Shown in pieces: positions 1-7,661 of a DNA stretch of 36,404 nucleotides; the first letter of the stretch is position 1; each line of letters begins with the position of its first letter. The notes below the pieces were generated by a model, which was not told where the DNA came from, did no database searches, and saw only the letters and a program-made list of their open reading frames with translations. A program made the translations under genes and the position numbers. This DNA is from Verrucomicrobiaceae bacterium (GTDB lineage: Bacteria; Verrucomicrobiota; Verrucomicrobiia; Opitutales; Intestinicryptomonadaceae): the NCBI GenBank assembly GCA_015061955.1, contig SUVO01000024.1:1-36404 (forward strand), written 5' to 3'.

Positions 1-28
1 CCTCATAAAACGCGAATTCTAATGCAAA

Positions 29-70
29 CCTCACGATTTTGTACTTGCAACACGAACCTTATTCTAAATC
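29..70 (+). repeat. Decayed right end of a structured repeat element
   Basis: The window opens in what looks like the worn right end of another copy of the repeat family. CCTCACGATTTTGTACTTGC followed by a CACGAACC-like stretch and TTCTAAATC resembles the right outer arm CCTCGCACGTTTT plus the conserved linker seen at 301-337 and 1969-2003. No gene is visible in 1-72. Confidence 0.4.
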
Positions 71-72
71 TT

Positions 73-304
73 AAAACGTGCGAGAGCGCGTTTTCTTTGA
101 TGATGAGTTTTAATTTACACTATAAGGCACTTCAACGAAGTGCCTTTTTTTATTAAATAAACTCATCAAAGAAAACGCTTTCGGCTGTTATTTGGTTTCG
201 TATCGCCTCACGTACATAGTACGCTACGGCTGAATTTTTCTAATAAAAAGCAGAGCCACATGCGAAGCATTGGCGACGGTGCCCAACATATAAAAACACG
301 TTTT
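73..304 (+). repeat. Structured repeat element A
   Basis: Left arm AAAACGTGCGAG (73-84) and right end ACACGTTTT (296-304). The inner stem is 88-110 with 159-178, 20 paired bases with a 3-nt bulge (GCGTTTTCTTTGA against TCAAAGAAAACGC). Its loop holds a terminator hairpin. A third hairpin follows, with apex CGTAC-ATA-GTACG (211-223), matching the 3-nt-loop apex of the other copies. The segment GGTGCCCAACA near 279-289 recurs in element F. The outer arms are less perfect than in B, D and G, so this is a diverged or rearranged copy. The same order (outer arm, inner stem with terminator, third hairpin, outer arm) is seen in all copies. Confidence 0.75.
125..151 (+). terminator. Intrinsic terminator inside element A
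   Basis: AGGCACTTC (125-133), loop AAC, GAAGTGCCT (137-145), followed by a T tract. It sits in the loop of the element's inner stem. Confidence 0.85.
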
Positions 305-388
305 ACTTCTTGCAATCCACGTTGGTTCTAATCTCGTAGGCAATATTTTTATAATAGTGAAAAGAGCGTTTCTTAAAAAACTCTTTTT
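305..388 (+). repeat. Element linker plus orphan terminator
   Basis: After element A comes the family's linker, with CACGTTGGTTCTAATC at 318-333. Then follow an AT-rich stretch and a hairpin AAAAGAG ... CTCTTTTT (about 360-388). The order linker, TATAATAGTG, terminator repeats the order in element F, so this is probably the left half of a further copy that has lost its outer arm. The terminator would insulate the gene at 496 from upstream transcription. Confidence 0.55.
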
Positions 389-426
389 ACTTTTTTCTTA
401 AATTTTTGAAAAAATAAATTTTTTGC

Positions 427-457
427 TTGACAAAGATTATTAGGGGGGGGGTAACAT
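427..457 (+). promoter_or_regulatory. Promoter with G9 tract in the spacer (PEP-CTERM gene 1)
   Basis: A consensus -35 TTGACA (427-432) is followed by a 19-nt spacer that contains nine consecutive G (443-451) and then TAACAT (452-457) as the likely -10. Nearly the same block precedes the other PEP-CTERM gene at 20334. Other TTGACA boxes here suggest 16-17 nt spacers, so nine G appears two or three bases too long. Gain or loss of G by slippage would tune or switch the promoter. The -10 assignment is by position only. Confidence 0.65.
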
Positions 458-495
458 TTGCTTATGTTTTTGATTTAACCCCTTATTATATAATC

Positions 496-1779
496 ATGAA
501 AAGAAAGTTTATATTACCTCTCATTACTACGTTGTTTTTTAGTTCGTTAGGTTTTGCTGAAAATCCAACAAACTCAGTTGTTATAGACACAACTAAATCT
601 GGCACACTTCTTTTAAAGCCAACTGCATCAACCAATTACGATATTGAAATAAAAGAAGGTGTAACATTTACAAATACAGCTTTGCGTATTGTAAACGACG
701 TAGCTGGTGATGGTTGCACATATAATATTTTTGGAGCAGGCGATTTAGTTGTTACTGGTACTAATAGTGCACACGCAGTTGTGTTTGGTAATGGTAGCAA
801 CAAAACACCTAATTCAAATATAATTTTAGATGTCAATACTACCGTAAATAAATCTACTGGCAATGGATCAAACGTAACGCTTACAAATGAAATAAATGTA
901 AGTTTTTACAAAAATTTAACAGCTACTGGTTTAATTTTATCTGATAATGGTGGTTCAGCAAATGGTACAGTTACATTTGGTAAAGTTGGTTCAACCACAG
1001 CATATACTGCAACATTTGGTAGTTTAAATGGAAAAACATTAACGTTAACAGTAAATAAAAATTATACTGTAAATGTTGCAGATTCAATTACTGCAAAATC
1101 TATCACTCTTAATGGTGGTACTTTGAATGCATCTAAAGATATGAACTTTAGTGGTATATCTTATCTTTCTAGTGGTACTATAAAATCATCTCAAAGAATT
1201 TCATTAGGAACAGGTGCTACATTAGTTCATACCGGTGGTAATCTTTCGGCAGGTTTTGGTTTGCAATTCACAGGTGCTACATACGAATATCATGGTGGTT
1301 CAAGTGTACAGCAGATTGTAACAGGTGGAGGTACTGTAAAACTTTATAACGATATTTCTATGTCGTTGATGAAAGTTAATGGTGCAAAAACTCTCGACAT
1401 CTACTGGAATGGTTTTGAAACAACTTTGACTGGTAATATTAAAGCCGGTTATCAAGGTTTGTATACCGACGGCGACGTAGATGCAAAATTCAACTTGATT
1501 GTTGAAAAAGGTTACAACTGGGAGAACGACAAATTCTTTGTTGGCAACATTACAAAAGAAGATCTCACCAATAGAATTGGTGCTGTTCAGATTGGCGATA
1601 CACGTTATGAAGCTAAAGACGAATGGGGTAAAGTTCTTGAATTTGTAGCTGCCACAATAACAGTTGGTAACACTCAATACGATGGTTTCTACATCAATAC
1701 AGTTCCAGAACCAGCCGAGTGGGCGATGATTTTTGGTGCAATAGCTTTAGCTTTTGTAGCCTATCGTCGTCGCAAGTAA
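496..1779 (+). CDS. PEP-CTERM sorting domain surface protein
   Basis: Predicted exported protein of 427 aa. The start is the ATG at 496, giving a signal peptide MKRKFILPLITTLFFSSLGFA; an upstream in-frame TTG at 427 is the -35 box and is rejected. The body is a low-complexity, Thr/Asn/Gly-rich beta-strand repeat (NGGTLNAS, SSGTIKSS type), as in secreted beta-helix or autotransporter-like passenger proteins. The C-terminus is VPEPAEWAMIFGAIALAF then VAYRRRK: PEP motif, one membrane helix and a basic tail, the signal for exosortase processing and surface or EPS association. No exosortase gene lies in the window. No clear ribosome binding site precedes the ATG. It is preceded by a G9-spacer promoter and flanked on both sides by structured repeats; element B begins at its stop codon. 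The exact role is unknown, with adhesion or matrix likely. Confidence 0.85.
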   Translation: MKRKFILPLITTLFFSSLGFAENPTNSVVIDTTKSGTLLLKPTASTNYDIEIKEGVTFTNTALRIVNDVAGDGCTYNIFGAGDLVVTGTNSAHAVVFGNGSNKTPNSNIILDVNTTVNKSTGNGSNVTLTNEINVSFYKNLTATGLILSDNGGSANGTVTFGKVGSTTAYTATFGSLNGKTLTLTVNKNYTVNVADSITAKSITLNGGTLNASKDMNFSGISYLSSGTIKSSQRISLGTGATLVHTGGNLSAGFGLQFTGATYEYHGGSSVQQIVTGGGTVKLYNDISMSLMKVNGAKTLDIYWNGFETTLTGNIKAGYQGLYTDGDVDAKFNLIVEKGYNWENDKFFVGNITKEDLTNRIGAVQIGDTRYEAKDEWGKVLEFVAATITVGNTQYDGFYINTVPEPAEWAMIFGAIALAFVAYRRRK

Positions 1780-1973
1780 AACGTGCGAGGGCGGTGCCTC
1801 TGTTGCGAAGGTAATTTAAATAATGAGGAAGTAGGCAATTTTGCCTACTTTTTTTATATAGAAATGCAACAGAGGCACCTCACAGCTTATGGAGCGTTTG
1901 TTCGGGTGGTCTGTACGAAGTACTATCCCACCACTCACAAACATCTCCCTAAGCACGTGCCTCGCACGTTTTA
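1777..1973 (+). repeat. Structured repeat element B, starting at a stop codon
   Basis: The cleanest single copy. Outer arms are TAAAACGTGCGAGG (1777-1790) and CCTCGCACGTTTTA (1960-1973), perfect complements; the first TAA is the stop codon of the preceding gene. The inner stem GGTGCCTCTGTTGC (1793-1806) with GCAACAGAGGCACC (1866-1879) is 14 perfect bp and encloses a terminator. The third hairpin has base GCTTA/TAAGC (1885-1889, 1950-1954), then GGAG/CTCC, GTTTGT/ACAAAC, GGGTGG/CCCACC and apex GTAC-GAA-GTAC (1913-1923). The 66-codon open frame across it is not a credible gene. Confidence 0.9.
1829..1855 (+). terminator. Intrinsic terminator inside element B
   Basis: AAGTAGGCA ... TGCCTACTT followed by a run of T (1849-1855), about 50 nt after the stop codon of the PEP-CTERM gene. 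It lies in the loop of the inner stem, so a terminated transcript never includes the element's right half. Confidence 0.85.
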
Positions 1974-2013
1974 TATCTTGTAATCCACGCTGGTTTTAAG
2001 CTCTACTTTTTTC

Positions 2014-2121
2014 AAAACCGTGAGGTGCTTGCTTTAGTGGTAGTGTTTTTTACTAATAATGAAAAAATGCGTATTAAAAAAATACGCTTTTTTTTATAAG
2101 TAGAGTTCCCATCAAAGCAAG
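2014..2121 (+). repeat. Structured repeat element C (decayed)
   Basis: After the linker of element B (CACGCTGGTTTTAA, 1986-1999), CAAAACCGTGAGGTGC (about 2013-2028) resembles the left arm. CTTGCTTT-AG-TGG (2028-2040) pairs imperfectly with CCCATCAAAGCAAG (2108-2121) as the inner stem, with a terminator in its loop. The third hairpin and right arm are not recognisable. Probably a degenerate tandem copy. Confidence 0.5.
2069..2095 (+). terminator. Terminator inside decayed element C
   Basis: GCGTATT (2069-2075), A-rich loop, AATACGC (2081-2087), then T8. Confidence 0.75.
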
Positions 2122-2131
2122 ATGTAAAAAG

Positions 2132-2156
2132 GTGTGGTATCAACACACATTTTTTT
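2132..2156 (+). terminator. Possible second terminator upstream of rpsA
   Basis: GTGTG (2132-2136), 7-nt loop, CACAC (2144-2148), followed by T7. The stem is short, so termination strength is uncertain. Confidence 0.45.
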
Positions 2157-2164
2157 AAAAAAAG

Positions 2165-2192
2165 GCTTGCGTTGTATTCGTAAACCTACAAT
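2165..2192 (+). promoter_or_regulatory. Candidate rpsA promoter
   Basis: TACAAT (2187-2192) is a good -10 match. The -35 region (GCTTGCGT, from 2165) is only a loose match, and the spacing depends on which hexamer is chosen. The position between the last upstream terminator and the structured leader makes it plausible. Confidence 0.35.
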
Positions 2193-2210
2193 ATGGAAAG
2201 ATAATTTTTT

Positions 2211-2290
2211 TGATATTTGTCTTCAACGTGGTGTTGGAGATTTTACAAATATCAATACACTAACAATCAACCCGTTCTCTCTTGAGAACG
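2211..2290 (+). promoter_or_regulatory. Structured rpsA leader (two hairpins)
   Basis: Hairpin 1: TGATATTTGT (2211-2220) pairs with ACAAATATCA (2245-2254), and inside it CTTCAAC (2221-2227) pairs with GTTGGAG (2233-2239, one G-T pair). Hairpin 2: CGTTCTC-TCTT-GAGAACG (2273-2290), ending a few bases before the AAAAGGA ribosome binding site. S1 represses its own translation through leader structure in other bacteria, so an autoregulatory target is a reasonable inference; the pairings themselves are directly visible. Confidence 0.55.
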
Positions 2291-2306
2291 ACAAAAGGAC
2301 ATATAA

Positions 2307-3968
2307 ATGAGTAATATAATGGAAGAACTGCTCGCAAATAGCAGTTTTGCAGAACTCAAACAAGGCTCTATTATTAAGGGCAAAGTAATCGAAATCCGCC
2401 AAAACGAAGTAGTTGTAGATATTGGTGGTAAGAGCGAAGGTATAGTACCTGTAAACGAATTCCTCGATATCAATGATATCCAAGTTGGTCAGGAAATCGA
2501 AGTACTCCTCGAAAAGCTCGAAGACAGCGAAGGTAACCCAGTTATCTCTTACGATAAAGCTCAGCAAAAGAAGAATTGGGAAGAAATTCTCTCGAATTGC
2601 CAAGAAGGTGCAATTTTGGCTGGTCGCGTAAAGAGCAAGGTAAAGGGTGGTTTGATAGTAAGTATTGGTGTAGACTCGTTCTTGCCAGCTTCGCAAATCG
2701 ATGTACAACCTCCAAAGAATTTGGATCAATACGTTGGTCAAACTTACGACTTTAAAGTTGTAAAAATTAATGTAGAACGTAAAAACATTGTTGTTTCGCG
2801 TAGAGAACTCATTGAAGAACAACGTACAGAAAAACGTCGCAAGCTCTTGGCTGAAGTAAAGCCAGGCGATATCCGTAAGGGTTTGGTAAAGAATATTACA
2901 GATTACGGTGCATTTATCGACCTCGATGGTCTCGATGGTTTGTTGCATATCACCGATATGACATGGGGCAGAATTTCGCGTCCTGATGAAATCCTCAAGA
3001 TTGGTGAAGAAATTTCTGTAATGATTCTCGAAGTCGATTCAGATAAGGAAAGAGTATCGCTCGGTTTGAAACAAACAACTTCAAATCCATGGGAAAACAT
3101 TGAACGTCGTTATCCAGATGGCGCACGTGTTCGCGGTAAGGTTGTAAACCTCGTTAACTATGGTGCATTTGTTGAGCTTGAAGATGGCGTTGAAGGTTTG
3201 ATTCACATTACAGAATTCTCGTGGACAAAACGTATCACAAAGCCAAGCGAAGTTCTCAAGGTTAATGACGAAATTGAAGCTGTTGTTATCAGCGTAAATA
3301 AGGAAGAACAGAAAATTTCTCTCGGTCTCCGTCAGCTCGAAGAAAATCCATGGAAGAAAGCTGTTCATGAATATCCAGTTGGCGCACATGTACGTGGTAA
3401 GGTTCGCAATTTGACAACTTACGGTGCATTCGTTGAACTCGGTGATGGTATCGATGGTATGATTCACGTTTCAGATATGAGCTGGACACGTAAAATCAAT
3501 CATCCAAGCGAAATGCTCAAGAAGGGTGATGAAGTTGACGCTATCGTTAAGGAAATTGATCCAGACAATCAGCGTATATCGCTCGGTTTGAAACAGCTTT
3601 CGGTTGACCCATGGGAAGAAATCGATTCGCTCTTCAAGATTGGTGATTTGGTAAATGGCAAAGTAAGCAAAATCACAAACTATGGTGCATTTGTTGAATT
3701 GCAAAATGATATCGATGGTTTGGTACACATTAGCCAAATCAGCGAAGATCACGTTGAAAAAATCAAGGATCACCTCAAGGTTGGCGACGATGTAACAGCA
3801 CGCGTTGTTAAGATTGACCGCGACGAACGTCGTATTGGTTTGTCGGTAAAGGCTGTTCAGTACGATTCTGATAAGCTCGCTAAGGAAGTTGACGCATTCG
3901 AAAAAATCCGTAAGGATCAAGATCTCACTTCGTTGGGCGACCTTCTCGAAGAAGCTACAAAAGAATAG
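2307..3968 (+). CDS. rpsA: 30S ribosomal protein S1
   Basis: RNA-binding ribosomal protein that helps recruit mRNA to the 30S subunit. At 553 aa it has the normal length for a six-domain S1. S1 (OB-fold) repeats begin at roughly residues 19, 103, 187, 272, 357 and 444. The later ones show the family pattern G-x-V-x3-T-x-YGAF-(V/I)-(E/D)-L ... GL-(V/I/L)-H-(I/V)-(T/S), and each ends in an RISLGLKQ-like strand followed by NPWE or DPWE in repeats 3-5. The start ATG at 2307 has AAAGGA about 9 nt upstream. It is monocistronic with its own leader and a strong terminator (3993-4021). In many bacteria rpsA sits next to cmk; here cmk is fused to aroA about 5 kb downstream, with a surface-protein gene and tyrA in between. 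Confidence 0.97.
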   Translation: MSNIMEELLANSSFAELKQGSIIKGKVIEIRQNEVVVDIGGKSEGIVPVNEFLDINDIQVGQEIEVLLEKLEDSEGNPVISYDKAQQKKNWEEILSNCQEGAILAGRVKSKVKGGLIVSIGVDSFLPASQIDVQPPKNLDQYVGQTYDFKVVKINVERKNIVVSRRELIEEQRTEKRRKLLAEVKPGDIRKGLVKNITDYGAFIDLDGLDGLLHITDMTWGRISRPDEILKIGEEISVMILEVDSDKERVSLGLKQTTSNPWENIERRYPDGARVRGKVVNLVNYGAFVELEDGVEGLIHITEFSWTKRITKPSEVLKVNDEIEAVVISVNKEEQKISLGLRQLEENPWKKAVHEYPVGAHVRGKVRNLTTYGAFVELGDGIDGMIHVSDMSWTRKINHPSEMLKKGDEVDAIVKEIDPDNQRISLGLKQLSVDPWEEIDSLFKIGDLVNGKVSKITNYGAFVELQNDIDGLVHISQISEDHVEKIKDHLKVGDDVTARVVKIDRDERRIGLSVKAVQYDSDKLAKEVDAFEKIRKDQDLTSLGDLLEEATKE

Positions 3969-3992
3969 TAGATATTTTAGATATATTATTAG

Positions 3993-4021
3993 ATGGGGCA
4001 TTCAAATGCCCCATTTTTTTT
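3993..4021 (+). terminator. rpsA terminator
   Basis: ATGGGGCATT (3993-4002), CA, AATGCCCCAT (4005-4014), followed by T8. Confidence 0.92.
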
Positions 4022-4064
4022 GCTTTTTTAAAATAAAGTTTTTTTTCGATAAAAATACTATTTG

Positions 4065-4093
4065 TTGACATTTATATCTGAATATTGTAAGTT
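4065..4093 (+). promoter_or_regulatory. Promoter of the beta-helix/Ig-like protein gene
   Basis: TTGACA (4065-4070), 17-nt spacer, TAAGTT (4088-4093). The -10 is weak, but the consensus -35, spacing and position 72 nt before the ATG fit. Confidence 0.5.
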
Positions 4094-4136
4094 TCTTGTG
4101 TTAATAGGGAAAAACTTTAAATAATAAAATACGAAA

Positions 4137-7100
4137 ATGAAAAAGTTAATATCATCATTAGTTGCAGTTCTGGTGGCATCGTCGCTTTTTGGGGCACGTT
4201 ATTATGTCTCGACATCGGGTAGCGATGACAATAACGGAACATCGTGGAAAACTCCATATAAATCAATTCAAAAGGCGATTGATTCAGCTTCTGCTTCAGC
4301 TACTTGGAAAGCTCCAAGTGAAGTTTGGGTAGCAAAGGGTACATACAAAGAAGGTAAGTCTATTTCAATGGGCTTGCACGTTAAAATGTACGGTGGCTTT
4401 GCTGGTACAGAAACAAAATTAGAAGAGAGAATTGCAAATCAAGAAAATGCCTCAATTCTCGATGGTCAGTCAGCCCATTGTGTCATTGAAAATAATTATA
4501 AAAATGCTGAAAAGCCAGACGAAAGACCTATTGCAAGTACATGCGTTTTAGATGGCTTTACCATTCAAAATGGCAAAGCAAGGTACGGTGGCGGTATTTA
4601 TAATTTTTATGCTTCCCCAACAATCTCAAATTGTATCTTCAAAAATAATGAAGCAACATCTTATGGTGGTGCCGTATGTAATGAGTATTCAAGTTCAAAT
4701 GTAGTAAATTGTACATTTGATTCAAATCATGCCGAAATTTTTGGTGGAGCTGTGTATAATGGATATGATACTCAAGTCAATGAAGACGAAGATGGTCGCG
4801 AAAATCCTCCAACGTTTACAAATTGTACATTTTATCAAAATTCATCAAATAGAAGTGGAGGTGCTGTTGTTAATGAACACTTTGATTCTAAGTCAGTTTT
4901 TGTAAACTGCACATTTTATGGCAATACTGCTACATCGGCTTCGCAAGGTGGTGCTGTACACAATAGTGATAATGCAAAGCCATCGTTTATAAATTGTATA
5001 TTCTGGGGTGATAAAGCTGCTGGTTCAACAAACGAAATAGCTAATGCTTCGGGAACTACTGCAGTTGTTGAAAATTGCACAGTAGAAAAAGGTTATACTG
5101 GTGGAAAAAATATTTTTGAGCAAAATCCAGCATTGAGCGAGCTCGCATACAATGGTGGTTTTGTCCCAACAATGGAAGTTCCGAAGGGCAGTCCAGTTAT
5201 TGCTGTTGGTGTTGCAGGCGAATATGTGCCAACATTTGATGCTCGCAATAGTCCACGTGCCGAAGTAGTAACACTTGGTGCGTTTGAAAGATTTTCAGCA
5301 AAGCCAGTTATAGAAGTTCAGCCACAGGCCACTGTTAAACTCGGTGAAAAATCAACGTTGACTCTTGAAGTTTCTGTTCGTGGTGATGATGACGCAGTTT
5401 TAGAATATCAATGGCAACAGAAATCAAAAGAAAAGGGAGCTGAGTTTAAAAATATAGATAATGCTTCTGCAAAAACTGCGAAATTGCAAGTTCCAAATAT
5501 TTCGGCAGAGCAAAATGGTTGGCAGTATAGATGTGTTGTTACTGATAGATCGTATGAAGTAGTATCAAAAGTATCAACACTTACAGTGCTTGCATTACCT
5601 GTAATAACCGTAAACGAAAAAACAACTTTGACAGAAGCATTTGATGGCACTGACTCAGCTGTTAAAGATAAAGATTGCAAATTTAAGATTGTTATAACTG
5701 CAAAGGGGGCAACACCTATAACATATCAATGGCAAGAATCTTCTAATGGTGGTACAAGCTGGACAGACATTAGCGTAGAAGAAAACAAAACAGCAAATAA
5801 GGCTACATTCCAGTCGAATCGTATGATTGCCTTGAATGGCGACTTCGATAAATTGTATCGCGTAAAAGTAATGAGTCCAGCAACTGAGGGTAATTCTGCT
5901 TTGGATGGTGAAGCTGTGTACTCGGAAGTGTTCTCAATTACACGTTTGTATCCTGCTGAAATAGCTGAAGATTTACCAGCTTATTTGGGTGGAGATGAAG
6001 GTGAAACAGTTTCATTAACTGGTCAAGCAACAGAACAATCGGGTTCGCAAGTAAAATATAAGTGGGAAGTTTGCCAAGCTGGTAAAGATCCAGCAGATCC
6101 AAAGAATTGGAAAAGTGCAGGTACAAAGGCAACTTTGGAACTCAAGAAAATAAAAGTAGCTTTGTCGGGTAATTTGTATCGTTATCGAGTAAGCAATGCA
6201 GGTAATCCACAGTATTCAGAACCAAGCAATAGTGCAGTGTTAAAAGTCTATGGTAAGCCTGTAGTCAAAAGCGTAAAGGCTTCGGTAAAGAATGTTTGGG
6301 AAAATGGTCAAGTACAATTAACCGCCGAAGTATCGCCTAAGGCTGTTGAATTAGTATTCAAATGGCATGTAAGTTATGATAAGGGTAAAACTTGGACTGA
6401 AATCGGTACAACAAAAGGTACAGCAGAAACAGCATCAACCTTTACTCATGTACCAAATGCCGAGGATAGTGGCGAAGCTCAGTATAAGTGCGTTGTTCAA
6501 TGTTGTGATAACAAAGGCAAGCCTATCGAAGATTTTGTAACATCAAGCAAAACTGCTAAAGTTGCAGTTTATGAAAAAGCACGTTTCAATGGCTATACAT
6601 TTGTTCAAAATAAAGAAGATGTAGATTGGGCTGAAGCAAATTTAGTGCTTGCTTATGCTGAATATCCTTTCGATATGACTGCAAATGCAACTGGTTATAA
6701 GCTCAAGTATCAGTGGCAGGTATGTCGTATGAATGGCTCGGAATGGGGCGAATGGGAGAATATTAAAGGAGCTACAAAGGCAACTTATAAATTCAAAAAA
6801 CTCGTAAAAGATGTTGATGATGCAAAATATCGTTGTGTAGTGATAAATGACGACAATGTAAATGCGCCATTAGCTCCAGAAGAATTTGAGTTGGTTGTTC
6901 AAGAATGTCCGTTCCCAGTTGCAGTATCTGGTTATGGTTATTTTGGAACAATTGATGGTTTAAATGCACGCATTTTATTTATTGATAAGTCGAATGTAAG
7001 AATTGCTTATGATGATGTTGATATTTCTTTGGTAAAACCAACATATTCTTATAAGCGTACATCACCAACAAGTGCCGATTTTACTTTGAAATTCAAAAAT

Positions 7101-7553
7101 GATGGTATTTCCTTTACTTTAAAAGGCGTATTGACCAGCGATGAAGACGATGAAGTATTGTCGGGCGTATTAACCGATGCAAAAAATGATGTGTCGTACG
7201 AAATTGTGTTGAATGTTTCTTATAATTGCAATGAAGAACCTGTTATTTCTAAGGAAGAAGTAATTGGTAGCTCAATAAATACCGATTATGGTGAATCAGG
7301 AAAACTAATTGTTGATTTTATAGATGCAAAAAAGTGTAATGTATCATTCGATAAATACGAAGGCGAAGCTACTTATACATATAAAAATAATAAGAATGGC
7401 TTTGTGGTATATAACATAACTATAAATAACAAGGAAGTCGGTTATTCAGCAAAATTGGAAGTTGTAGTTGTATCGGATAATGTTGCCAAAGTACTTACAG
7501 TAGAGAATGCCGATAAATCGGTAGATGTCTACAGTTGTTATAGATTGCTTTAA
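4137..7553 (+). CDS. Secreted beta-helix protein with Ig-like domain stalk
   Basis: Large exported protein (1138 aa) with signal peptide MKKLISSLVAVLVASSLFGA. Residues about 20-400 are a right-handed parallel beta-helix. It starts YYVSTSGSDDNNGTSWKTPY, typical of DUF1565-like helices, and carries Pmp-like repeats (GGGIYN, NCIFKNNEA, YGGAVCNE, NCTFDSNHA, FGGAVYNG). Residues about 395-930 contain about six Ig-like modules, each with a (Y/F)(Q/K)W strand (YQWQQ, YQWQE, YKWEV, FKWHV, YQWQV) and a YRCVV/YKCVV or similar strand near its end. The last 200 residues are beta-rich and unassigned; there is no PEP-CTERM or lipobox. A role in adhesion or glycan binding is inferred. It has its own promoter and terminator and separates rpsA from the tyrA-aroA-cmk group, so it may be an accessory insertion. 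Confidence 0.85.
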   Translation: MKKLISSLVAVLVASSLFGARYYVSTSGSDDNNGTSWKTPYKSIQKAIDSASASATWKAPSEVWVAKGTYKEGKSISMGLHVKMYGGFAGTETKLEERIANQENASILDGQSAHCVIENNYKNAEKPDERPIASTCVLDGFTIQNGKARYGGGIYNFYASPTISNCIFKNNEATSYGGAVCNEYSSSNVVNCTFDSNHAEIFGGAVYNGYDTQVNEDEDGRENPPTFTNCTFYQNSSNRSGGAVVNEHFDSKSVFVNCTFYGNTATSASQGGAVHNSDNAKPSFINCIFWGDKAAGSTNEIANASGTTAVVENCTVEKGYTGGKNIFEQNPALSELAYNGGFVPTMEVPKGSPVIAVGVAGEYVPTFDARNSPRAEVVTLGAFERFSAKPVIEVQPQATVKLGEKSTLTLEVSVRGDDDAVLEYQWQQKSKEKGAEFKNIDNASAKTAKLQVPNISAEQNGWQYRCVVTDRSYEVVSKVSTLTVLALPVITVNEKTTLTEAFDGTDSAVKDKDCKFKIVITAKGATPITYQWQESSNGGTSWTDISVEENKTANKATFQSNRMIALNGDFDKLYRVKVMSPATEGNSALDGEAVYSEVFSITRLYPAEIAEDLPAYLGGDEGETVSLTGQATEQSGSQVKYKWEVCQAGKDPADPKNWKSAGTKATLELKKIKVALSGNLYRYRVSNAGNPQYSEPSNSAVLKVYGKPVVKSVKASVKNVWENGQVQLTAEVSPKAVELVFKWHVSYDKGKTWTEIGTTKGTAETASTFTHVPNAEDSGEAQYKCVVQCCDNKGKPIEDFVTSSKTAKVAVYEKARFNGYTFVQNKEDVDWAEANLVLAYAEYPFDMTANATGYKLKYQWQVCRMNGSEWGEWENIKGATKATYKFKKLVKDVDDAKYRCVVINDDNVNAPLAPEEFELVVQECPFPVAVSGYGYFGTIDGLNARILFIDKSNVRIAYDDVDISLVKPTYSYKRTSPTSADFTLKFKNDGISFTLKGVLTSDEDDEVLSGVLTDAKNDVSYEIVLNVSYNCNEEPVISKEEVIGSSINTDYGESGKLIVDFIDAKKCNVSFDKYEGEATYTYKNNKNGFVVYNITINNKEVGYSAKLEVVVVSDNVAKVLTVENADKSVDVYSCYRLL

Positions 7554-7574
7554 AAAGTTAATTGCTAAAATTTT

Positions 7575-7601
7575 GGGGCTTTGAAAAAAGCCCCTTTTTT
7601 T
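7575..7601 (+). terminator. Terminator after the beta-helix protein gene
   Basis: GGGGCTTT (7575-7582), short loop, AAAGCCCC (7587-7594), then T7. It overlaps the longest possible upstream extension of the tyrA frame, which argues against that extension. Confidence 0.92.
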
Positions 7602-7661
7602 ATGTCGTATGTAATAAATTTTTGGCTTGAGCAAGTTCGTGTATGTGTTAGGTTTGTATGT

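Noticed and set aside
427..495. TTG start at 427 extending the first PEP-CTERM protein by 23 residues
   Set aside because: It overlaps the promoter and would place polar sequence before a clear signal peptide that begins at the ATG at 496.
1783..1983. 66-codon open frame downstream of the first PEP-CTERM gene, with RHLTAY and PKHVPRTF segments also seen in a frame at 16733-16915
   Set aside because: Both lie inside copies of the structured repeat and share peptides only because the DNA is shared. A terminator interrupts them, and the 2-nt indel between the near-identical elements D and G breaks the frame, so coding is not conserved.
7581..7661. ATG at 7581 as tyrA start
   Set aside because: It lies inside the terminator of the preceding gene. 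The Rossmann fold starts normally from the ATG at 7662.
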